NCBI GenBank assembly: GCA_023807065.1 | Contig: JAJJLU010000062.1 | Span: 1-20,982, forward strand | Direction of reading: 5' to 3' | Length of the DNA stretch: 20,982 nucleotides | Source of the DNA: Isotricha intestinalis | Lineage: Eukaryota; Ciliophora; Litostomatea; Vestibuliferida; Isotrichidae | In this document: piece by piece, positions 8,321-15,903 of the stretch | Layout: each line of letters starts with the position of its first letter | Numbering within the stretch: position 1 is the stretch's first letter | Made by a program: the position numbers and the translations under genes | Notes under the pieces: model-generated | Told to the model about the DNA's origin: nothing | Seen by the model: the letters and a program-made list of their open reading frames with translations, nothing else | The model's database searches: none

Positions 8321-10423
8321 CTAAATTCTTTTATATATTAATTGAATTAAGCCTTCATAATCCAAAGTTTCATTCCATATATGAGGATATTCATTTCCAG
8401 CATATTCACTAAATAACATAATTTTATTAACTTTAGCAGTATTATCCTTAACTAAAATAGCTCCTAATTCAGGATAATTCATACCAATGTAAATCATAAC
8501 TCCATCATATTTAAGTTCAGGGATTGGACCTGAAATGTAATGTTTACTAGCATAAACAGTAAAATTAAAATCATTTTCACCATTAACATTTTTAAATAAA
8601 TTTGTATACCACCCTTCATATTTCTTAGTTTCTTCATCATAATAAAATGCTGTTTTTATTATTTCTTGTTTTTGTTCTGTTTGAATTCCTGATTCTTGTG
8701 AATTTATTGCATATATTATTAATTGACAATTATCAGTTAAAGTTTGAATTTCTTTTGAAACTTTTTCTTTAATTTTTGTAGCATCTACTTGAATAAATTC
8801 TAACATTCTTTCCTTAAATGTTTTTAATATATTTATTACTTCTTGATATACATCTTTCCTTGATTCAAATATTATATCTGGAATTGAACCATTTTTAATT
8901 TCTGATATATTTACACTTTGTTGAAATAAAAATATTTCTTGTTTAAAATGACTATAAGCACCAATTAAACTATTAAAAGTTTTAATTTTCATATTTGGTA
9001 TTTCTAAACATTCTTTTGAATCATGACCAATTAAATTTAACAAATAATGAAAACTATTTTCAAATGTATTTTCCCATAAATCTTTGTTTTTTTCCATAGA
9101 ATTTTCAATTAAATTTTTAGTTTCTATTAATTGTTTTGTCATATTAATTCCATCTCTAAATTTATATAATTGTCCTTCTGTATCATTATCTCCTCTATAT
9201 CTTTTATAAGTTAAATTTCTCATTAATTCAGAATGATAAACAACATCAATAAATTCAAAGAATGAAGAATAAAATCTATAATTTTTTACATCAGTTAAAC
9301 GATAATTTACCCATTCATCAAGATAAAATGAAAAAGAAAAAAAACTTGTACGTGTATTTCTTTGATGATAAAAATTTTTTTTTGATTCTTCATCATAAAA
9401 TTCATATTCTGTCATAAAATTAAGTTCTGTTTGTAATATTATTTCATCTTTTATTTTGGGATATAAGTTTTTAATTTCTTTTAAAGATTTTTGTTCTGGA
9501 TAATTATCATTTATATGATTATATATATTTAAAGGATTAAAAACTGTTTCTTCCTCATTAAATAAATATCTATTTATTTTTTTTAATTTTTTATAATTTT
9601 CTTCTTGTTTTGCTTCTTTTATTAATTGTCCAATTTTATAAACTGTATCTAATTCTTCTTCTAAATTAAAAACTATATTTTGAAAATATCTTAAACAACG
9701 ACCTATTTGTCTTAAAATATCATTTTTCTTAAAAATAGGCTCAATTTCTTGAATACTTTTTTTATTTATTTCTCTGATTTTACCCATTAAAGTTACATTA
9801 TAATAAAGACTATTATTTGTTTCATTATTTAAATTTAATATTTCATCATGAATTGATTTTATATCATCTTCATATTTAATTTCGGGATTATGAATATTTA
9901 ATAACATTAAACCAATTCTTAAATACTTTAAAATTTCATTATCAAATTGTTCTTCTCTTGCATATCTTACCATTTTTGTTAAAACTAATTCTAATTTAAG
10001 TGCATATGATTCTTCTAAAAAATATTGAATTAAATTTTTTGTATTTGATATAAAAGGATAAATTATTTGATCAATGGTAAAAAAAACAGGTAAATTTTTT
10101 TTATAAGCTTGATACATAAAATGAAGGAAATTTCCTGTTTGTCTTCCTATAAATCGATATCTTGGATAAGGAACAATTTTATCCTTTTTCAAATAATCTA
10201 TTACTTTTTTATTTAGTCTAAAATCTAAGTATTCACTTGAATTTAATTCAGGAGATTCTTTTGTTAATACTGGTAAATTTAAAAATAAATCTTCATTTAA
10301 TGTTGGATATTCAATTTCATATTTTTTTTCTTGACACGTATGATCATTTTCTTCACATGTTTTTTCATTTAACGAAAAATAGATTAAAGTAAATAGAACT
10401 AGGAAAGAAAAATAAAAATGCAT
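8321..10423 (-). CDS. Secreted DUF3160-family protein
   Basis: 700 residues with a signal peptide (about 1-18) and no later membrane span, so likely secreted or lumenal. DUF3160 landmarks appear in order: LPVFFTIDQIIYPFI at 111-125 (family 'vPvfvTsDa.lh.fh'); a long helical middle; a YLDEWVNYRL region; FNSLIGAYSHFKQEIFLFQQ at 483-502 (family 'n.algsWaelrHdtilYakq'); and a C-terminal beta region with YDGVMIYIGMNYPELGAIL, then HIWNETLDYEGLIQLIY, matching the family's closing block. Several N-glycosylation sequons (NSS, NET, NVT, NLT, NMT, NIS, NGS, NFT) and an N-terminal cysteine pair (Cys23, Cys30) fit an exported protein. The biochemical function of DUF3160 is unknown to me. Length is typical. 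The start ATG lies 1.1 kb from the next plus-strand gene. Confidence 0.72.
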   Translation of the reverse strand: MHFYFSFLVLFTLIYFSLNEKTCEENDHTCQEKKYEIEYPTLNEDLFLNLPVLTKESPELNSSEYLDFRLNKKVIDYLKKDKIVPYPRYRFIGRQTGNFLHFMYQAYKKNLPVFFTIDQIIYPFISNTKNLIQYFLEESYALKLELVLTKMVRYAREEQFDNEILKYLRIGLMLLNIHNPEIKYEDDIKSIHDEILNLNNETNNSLYYNVTLMGKIREINKKSIQEIEPIFKKNDILRQIGRCLRYFQNIVFNLEEELDTVYKIGQLIKEAKQEENYKKLKKINRYLFNEEETVFNPLNIYNHINDNYPEQKSLKEIKNLYPKIKDEIILQTELNFMTEYEFYDEESKKNFYHQRNTRTSFFSFSFYLDEWVNYRLTDVKNYRFYSSFFEFIDVVYHSELMRNLTYKRYRGDNDTEGQLYKFRDGINMTKQLIETKNLIENSMEKNKDLWENTFENSFHYLLNLIGHDSKECLEIPNMKIKTFNSLIGAYSHFKQEIFLFQQSVNISEIKNGSIPDIIFESRKDVYQEVINILKTFKERMLEFIQVDATKIKEKVSKEIQTLTDNCQLIIYAINSQESGIQTEQKQEIIKTAFYYDEETKKYEGWYTNLFKNVNGENDFNFTVYASKHYISGPIPELKYDGVMIYIGMNYPELGAILVKDNTAKVNKIMLFSEYAGNEYPHIWNETLDYEGLIQLIYKRI

Positions 10424-11544
10424 TTTTAAATATAAATAATTAATTTATAAATATTTATTTTAAAACTGATTATTTATAATTTGAGCACGTATTAAAATAT
10501 TAAAGATTTATTTATTCTATATTTATTAGATAATCTTAAAATTATAAACATTAATATAAGTCAAAGGATGAAGTTCTAATGTATTATAAATTTGTTTTCA
10601 TATTTTCTTTAAAAAAATCATTTTAGGAAAAATATTAATTTAAACCTCAATAAACACATTTCAAAGATGACTAAAAAGCTTTTTTTAAAGAACTATTCTT
10701 TTGAACTTAAATTATTCTTTTATTTTCCTTTGTCAAAGTAAATTATGATTTATAATAAATTATTTTTAATTTGAGGATGAAAAATAAATGGATTATGTAT
10801 TATGTATTTCTTCATATTTTAATATTTATTCATTAATAACAATTTATTAGTCTTTCAAAGAATATCAAAAATTTATCTCTTGAAAATAAAATCTCACAAA
10901 ATAAAAACAACATAAAAATATTTAAAAATATTAAATCTTGATATAAATCTTCAATAAACATAATTATCTTTTTAAAATCACATTTCAACTGTGAAATTTT
11001 CAAAATAATCAAAGAATTAAATATCATAAAATAAATAATATGGTCATTATTAATTTATTTAATATGTTTATTCTTTGAAATTAATTTTTAATTCTTAATG
11101 TCTTATATATTTTATCTTTTCTATTCTGAAAGAAAATATATTAGTAAATAATACTCTTCATTATTGTTTTAATCTTGTTAAAAAATTCTATTTGAAATCT
11201 GGTATTGAATTTTTAATTAATTTATCTTAAAATATTTTATGAAAAAATAAAAAATATATTTTTTAAATTAATTATTGAAAAAAATTCTTCTGTACGCACA
11301 TTTATTTTTAGAATCAATAAATAAGATAAAAAAATAGTATATTTATCATTAAAAAAGCAATCTGAAAAAATACACATAAAAATTATAATATCACTTTTAT
11401 AAAAAAAGAAAAAATTATTACAACTCAACTTTAAAAAAAAACCCAATTATAAAACAAAATGAAAAAAAAGGGGGGAAAATTGAAAAATGGAGAAAAAAAG
11501 TTTCAATATCACACTAAAAAAATTAATTTTCAAAAATAACAAAA
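10424..11544. other. Long intergenic region upstream of two divergent genes
   Basis: 1.1 kb between the start of the minus-strand DUF3160 gene and the start of the LITAF gene. Short open stretches on the minus strand near 10833-11027 and 11237-11446 have hydrophobic, low-complexity translations and no coding-like codon use, so I do not call them. The last 90 bp hold a 26-codon ATG frame (listed separately) that includes a G6 run, rare in this sequence. Both promoters should be in this region, but I see no clear motif. Confidence 0.55.
11459..11539 (+). other. Possible upstream ORF before the LITAF gene
   Basis: An ATG frame of 26 codons ends in TAA five bases before the LITAF start codon. 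It is lysine-rich and contains a G6 run (GGG GGA). It could be an upstream ORF that tunes translation, or just leader sequence. No homology is evident. Confidence 0.25.
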
Positions 11545-12201
11545 ATGTATTCTGAAAACCAAATGTTATCTGCCCAAAATGTTCAAATTATGAATCAACA
11601 GCAAATGATGAATATGAATCAACAGCAAATGATAAATATGAATCAACAGCAAATGATGAATGTGAATCAACAACAAATGATGAATATGAATCAACAGCAA
11701 ATGATAAATATGAATCAACAGCAAATGATAAATATGAATCAACAACAAATGATAAATATGAATCAACAACAAATGATAAATATGAATCAACAACAAACGA
11801 TGAATATGAATCAACAACAAATGATGAATACGAATCAACAACAAATGATGAATATGAATCAACAACAAATGATGAATACGAATCAACAACAAATGATGAA
11901 TATGAATCAACAAAAAAACTACAATAATAATCAAATACCAGTTACAAATAATCAAAAGGAAGCAAATAATTTCAATTTAAAATCTTCTACTCAATTAATT
12001 CTTTGTCCCAATTGTGGTTATAATGGATATTCTAGAGTCACTACAAGTTGTAATTGTTGTAATTGTTGTTGTTGTTTTTTCGGAGTTTGTATTTTTTGGG
12101 CGTGTTATCAATGTTGTAGAGGAAAAGATCTTAACTGTAAAGATGCTACTCATTATTGCTCTAAATGTAATACTGTTATAGGAAGTTATTCTGCTTGTTA
12201 A
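11545..12201 (+). CDS. LITAF-domain protein with Met/Asn/Gln repeat N-terminus
   Basis: 218 residues. Residues about 16-130 are 13-14 copies of an eight-residue unit (M-M/I-N-M-N-Q-Q-Q). Residues about 148-218 form a LITAF (SIMPLE) domain: the first zinc knuckle CPNC (Cys154, Cys157), a Cys-rich hydrophobic segment (FFGVCIFWACYQCC) that in this family inserts into the cytosolic face of a membrane, then HYCSKC (Cys205, Cys208) and the closing VIGSY. LITAF proteins are monotopic zinc-binding proteins of late endosomes and lysosomes. The hydrophobic segment carries far more cysteines than usual (CNCCNCCCC), suggesting heavy palmitoylation or additional metal binding. The Gln-rich head probably is disordered. 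ATG at 11545, TAA stop. Confidence 0.85.
   Translation: MYSENQMLSAQNVQIMNQQQMMNMNQQQMINMNQQQMMNVNQQQMMNMNQQQMINMNQQQMINMNQQQMINMNQQQMINMNQQQTMNMNQQQMMNTNQQQMMNMNQQQMMNTNQQQMMNMNQQKNYNNNQIPVTNNQKEANNFNLKSSTQLILCPNCGYNGYSRVTTSCNCCNCCCCFFGVCIFWACYQCCRGKDLNCKDATHYCSKCNTVIGSYSAC
11589..11914 (+). repeat. 24-bp in-frame tandem repeat
   Basis: About 13 full copies of a 24-bp unit (CAACARCAAATGATRAATATGAAT-like) encode the eight-residue M-M/I-N-M-N-Q-Q-Q motif of the LITAF protein. Copies near the 5' end use CAG in the middle Gln codon (CAACAGCAA) and later copies use CAACAA. The ATA/ATG and ACG/ATG variants show an alternating pattern in the last copies (TNQQQ / MNQQQ), consistent with two-unit duplication. 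The reverse strand is also open across the array, but this is a by-product of the repeat. Confidence 0.92.
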
Positions 12202-13057
12202 AATAGACTTTTTTTTTATTTTTTCAAAATAAAAAAACTTTGTTTTTAATATTTTTTTATTTTTTTTTTCTTTTTTTATTTTGTTTTTTGAAGAAAAGAA
12301 AATTCGAAGAGGATGAAATAATTTATTGATGTATTATTAAGAAAATTATAAAATCATTGCCTAATAAAATTAGTTACATTAAAATATTATTAATTATAAA
12401 TCAAATAAATTTCTTTTATAAATTTTTCTAATTTTTTTTACTATTTTGATTTTTTCTTTTCTCATTTTTCTGAATATTAAAAAAAAATTATTTAGATTTC
12501 TTAAATTTTATTTCAATCAGATAATTCATTATATTTTATGAAAACTAATCTTTATATATTATTATTTCTGTTTTCATTAATTATTAAAAAAAGTAATTAA
12601 TAGAATTCTGAACAATTATTTCTACAAAAATTTTTAAAACTTTATTTATTAATTATTCATTATTTTAATTTAGTTTCTCTCATTTATTAATTTATGTATA
12701 GTGTTTTTTTTGGATAAATATTATTTTAAATATAATTTTTATTTTAATTTTATTATTTCATTTTCTTATTTCCAATATAATCTGATATTTTTTTAATAAA
12801 TTATATTTTTTAAATTATTTTAAATCTATAAAAAGTAAATCAATAAAAATATAATAATATTTATAATTATTTTAAATATTCCAAAATTGAATAATCTTTT
12901 TTTATTTTTACATATATAATAATTGAAATTTTATATTTTAAGATTGAGCAAAATGAATTCTTTTTTCAAATATTTTATTTTTTTAATCAAAAATTTTATA
13001 TATTCTAAAATTAATTAATAAAAATCTAAACTAAAATTAATTATAATATCTATTAAA
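12202..13057. other. Intergenic region, A+T only
   Basis: 856 bp with no reading frame of note, RNA gene or clear repeat. The first ~100 bp after the LITAF stop are T-rich tracts interrupted by short A-runs and likely include the 3' end signal. The rest is A/T low complexity up to the start of the pepsin-like gene. Confidence 0.6.
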
Positions 13058-14326
13058 ATGTTAACAATACTATTTTATTTTTTGTCAATGACTTATGAAA
13101 AGTTAACATTCCCATTTGTAATAAATAAAGACAATAGTTCATTTTATGAAAGAAATATGGAAACAAATATGACAACAAACATAAGTGTTGGTATGCCAAG
13201 AATAATAGTTCCATTAACAATAACTTTAAGACAATATCCTTTTTGTATAACTGATATTCATTCTAATGTTAAAAAAGGTATACCTAAATATACACCTGAT
13301 AGAAGTGACACATTTGATGAAGTTTGGGGTGCAACAGACATTGATGAAGAAGGATTATTTATAAAGGGAATTCAAGTTTATGATAATTTTAATTTTGGAA
13401 ATGAAAATATTGAATTTAATCAATTTAAATTTATCTTAGTAAGAAATGCTAATAAAAATTTTAGTGGAATTTTAGGTTTAAGTATGTATAGAAATGAAAA
13501 AATGAAAATTTTTGGTTTTGTTCATCAATTAAAAAAAAAGAATATAATAAAAAATCAAACATTTTATTTTAATTTTGATGATAATCAATTAATCATTGAT
13601 GATTTTCCTCATTTATCTTATTCTGATAAATATCCTGAAGAAGATTATAGAACCACAAGAACTTATTCATCCAGTACTTCACAATTTTTTGATATAATGT
13701 TTTCTAATATGACTTATAATAAAACTAATTATCATGAAATAGATACAATTGTTGAATTAAATATTGAAAGTGAATTATTTAAAGGAAGTAGTAATTTTGG
13801 GAAATATTTAAGTGAAAATTATTTTAATCAATCTAATTGTGAAAAAACTATTATTATGAATAATTATTATACTTTTGTTTGTAATGATGATAAAGCAATG
13901 AATAATTTTAAAGATATAGATTTTAATTTAAAAGAAGAAGAAATGACATTTTCTTTAATAAAAGATGATTTATTTAAAAAAGAAAATGAGAAATATTTTT
14001 TTTTAATGTATTTTAATGAAAAAGAAGATTTAATATGGTCATTAGGAAAAAATTTCTTTATAAAAAATATGTTAGTATTTGATTCAGATAAAAAGGTAAT
14101 AGGATATTATTTTAAAAAAAATTCAAATAAAGAAAATCAAGGATTTGTTAAAATATTATTATTTGGATCAATATTACTTGTTTTAATTTTGGGATTTTTA
14201 TTATATTATCACATAAAAAATAAACCTAGAAGAAGAAGAGCAAATGAATTAGAAGATGATAATTTTGATTATTTCACCAATATTGATAATAAAGAAGATA
14301 ATGGAGTTACTTTATTAAATAAATAA
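13058..14326 (+). CDS. Membrane-anchored pepsin-fold protein, probably an inactive aspartic protease
   Basis: 422 residues. A short N-terminal hydrophobic segment (1-12) looks like a signal peptide. Family A1 landmarks follow: NISVGMPRIIVPLTI at 41-55 (family 'n..iGtP.q...l.vDTGS'), SGILGLSM at 136-143 (flap-side 'GilGLg'), a cysteine pair Cys261/Cys275 in the usual C-lobe position, IWSLGKNFFIKNMLVFDSD at 326-344 and KVIGYY at 346-351 (family 'w.lG..flr.yy.vFD....iGfa'). A membrane span at about 364-385 and an RRRR-led acidic tail end it, giving a type I membrane protein. Neither DTG/DSG motif is present: the first site reads TITLRQYPF and the second region VELNIESELF. Catalysis is therefore doubtful. 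Several NxS/T sequons fit a secretory route. Could act as a surface or vacuolar pseudoprotease. Confidence 0.68.
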   Translation: MLTILFYFLSMTYEKLTFPFVINKDNSSFYERNMETNMTTNISVGMPRIIVPLTITLRQYPFCITDIHSNVKKGIPKYTPDRSDTFDEVWGATDIDEEGLFIKGIQVYDNFNFGNENIEFNQFKFILVRNANKNFSGILGLSMYRNEKMKIFGFVHQLKKKNIIKNQTFYFNFDDNQLIIDDFPHLSYSDKYPEEDYRTTRTYSSSTSQFFDIMFSNMTYNKTNYHEIDTIVELNIESELFKGSSNFGKYLSENYFNQSNCEKTIIMNNYYTFVCNDDKAMNNFKDIDFNLKEEEMTFSLIKDDLFKKENEKYFFLMYFNEKEDLIWSLGKNFFIKNMLVFDSDKKVIGYYFKKNSNKENQGFVKILLFGSILLVLILGFLLYYHIKNKPRRRRANELEDDNFDYFTNIDNKEDNGVTLLNK

Positions 14327-14527
14327 TATTTAATTATTTAAGTTCAAAAAGAAACATTCGAAAATTTATTTTATTATTTCAACTCATTTTTCTCCAAAAA
14401 AATAAATTATTTTTTTCTAAAAAGTTTAAAATTATAAATATTTATAATAATATAATTTTAAAATGTTTTTAAAAATAATTTCATAATTCTTTATTTAAAA
14501 TATTGTTTATTATTTATAGAAAAGAAT

Positions 14528-14612
14528 ATGTTCAGTCAATTAGAAATCATTTGTTTTTTCTCAAATAACAATAAATTAAAAATAATATAAAATTATATAA
14601 ATTAATAAATAC
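14528..14612 (+). pseudogene. Possible 5' fragment of an interrupted gene
   Basis: An ATG frame begins MFSQLEIICFFSNNNKLKII with coding-like codons, then meets TAA codons and is cut by the LINE tail at 14613. It might be the start of the plus-strand gene whose remnants lie beyond 15160, split by the LINE insertion. I could not find a matching target-site duplication, so the link is a guess. The 200 bp before it, after the pepsin-like stop, are plain A+T. Confidence 0.25.
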
Positions 14613-15150
14613 CAGTTAGTTAGTTAGTTCAGTCCAGCAAGCTACTCATATTTTATATTAATAAAAATAAAAAAAAAAGAAGAAACCCAAGATCTTACTC
14701 ATATTTATATTCTCCAAATATTACAAGTATCATCTTATTCATTTTTCTTATTATATTCTCTAAATTTAATATATATAATTCTCAATACATTTTTTAATTT
14801 TTCTAATTCTTTCATTATCACACATTCATTTATAACATGCTTAATATTATTTTCTTCTTTCTAACATAATACATATTTCTTATATATCTTTTCTAAAACA
14901 TTTTCTATGACACATAAATTTAAGTAATTAAAAATATCCATCAACATACCAACTATATATTTTATCTTTTAATCTATTTGTAAATTTATCATTTATATTA
15001 TATCCTTATTTTTCTTCAATTTCTTTTAATTTTTTAATTATATATTTTTTATTTAAATCACTAGAAGTATCCTCTGTATCTAATACTTGTTTTATTATTT
15101 TATCATAGTTAATTTTTATTTAAAAATATATTCATATTTCTCCTTTAATT
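14613..15150 (-). mobile_element. 5'-truncated LINE (non-LTR retrotransposon) 3' end
   Basis: Read on the minus strand, the segment ends in a simple AACT repeat tail at 14613, typical of some LINEs. The last ~130 bp (14613-14742) match the 3' tail of the SINE at 18823-18949 in opposite orientation. Upstream, coding-like codons give KDKIYSWYVDGYF, and after one frame change NYLNLCVIENVLEKIYKK and YVLC-x-KEENNIKHVINEC. The last part matches a LINE C-terminal CCHC finger (C-x2-C...H-x4-C) with the first Cys replaced by Tyr (TAT for TGT). In-frame TAA and TAG codons and the frame change show it is dead. The 5' boundary is approximate. No reverse transcriptase domain remains. Confidence 0.55.
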
Positions 15151-15159
15151 TTAATACAA

Positions 15160-15861
15160 TTTCTAAGTCTCATAAAAATTTTTTTATCGATATTGAACAA
15201 TATAATGATAAAAATTATTTTTCTTCTTCTAAATATAAAAATAAAACTAAAGAAAATATAGAAAAATTTTGAAATAAATCATTAAATGATTTTACAATAA
15301 ATTATAAAAATGAAATGAAAGTAAAATTACTTTGATAATATTAAAATTTTTTTTATAAAAATAATCTCTTAATAAATCATAAAGAATTTGATTATGATAG
15401 TTTTTTATAAAAAATGATAGAAAAAAAAAACAAAAGAATATATATATAGGTCAAAATAATATATTCAAAAATAATAATAATTTATTAAATAAAATTAATT
15501 AATAAATTATCAGAAACAAGATTTGATAATTCTTATTTAGAATAATATAAAATAAAAAATTATTAAATTTTAATAATAATTCTCATTTAAATATATTAAT
15601 TTTATCAAAAGGATATTTAAGTCTACAAAATAATAATATATATTCATATGAAAATAGGTACAATAATAATAATTTATATATAAATAAAAATTATAATAAA
15701 TCTAAATCTTTAAAATATTCTAATAATAATTATAATAAAATATTTATTAGAGATGAAAGAGACAAAATAATTGATAAATTTATGAAAAAAAATGAAAAAA
15801 GAAATAATGATTATTTTTCAAATCAACAAAAAAATAAATATAAACAAAAAATTTTATAAAA
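15160..15861 (+). pseudogene. Decayed Asn/Lys-rich plus-strand gene
   Basis: Fragments with coding-like codon use follow one another in different frames: a stretch including DIEQYNDKNYFSSSKYKNK ending in TGA at 15270-15272, then KSLNDF, then NKLSETRFDNSYLE ending in TAA, and finally from about 15555 an open stretch through GYLSLQNNNIYSYENRYNN, IFIRDERDKIIDKFMKKNEK and SNQQKNKYKQKIL to TAA at 15857-15859. Between them are TAA, TAG and TGA codons and at least one frame change. I do not recognise the family. Low complexity makes the reconstruction uncertain, but the strand and the 3' end are reasonably clear. Confidence 0.4.
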
Positions 15862-15903
15862 AAAAATATAATAATATATTATTAAATGTTTAATAATAAT
15901 ATA

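Noticed and set aside
10833..11446. Two short minus-strand frames
   Set aside because: Low-complexity hydrophobic translations, no coding-like codon use, no homology.
11566..11955. 129-codon open frame on the minus strand
   Set aside because: It is the antisense of the 24-bp repeat in the LITAF gene, with a monotonous His/Leu/Ile translation.
12202..12300. Rho-independent-type terminator after the LITAF gene
   Set aside because: T-runs are common throughout and no G/C stem is present; a bacterial-type terminator would not apply to a ciliate.
15087..15272. Independent small gene with a TTG start
   Set aside because: No ATG; its first half overlaps the minus-strand LINE end and its second half fits the decayed plus-strand gene.
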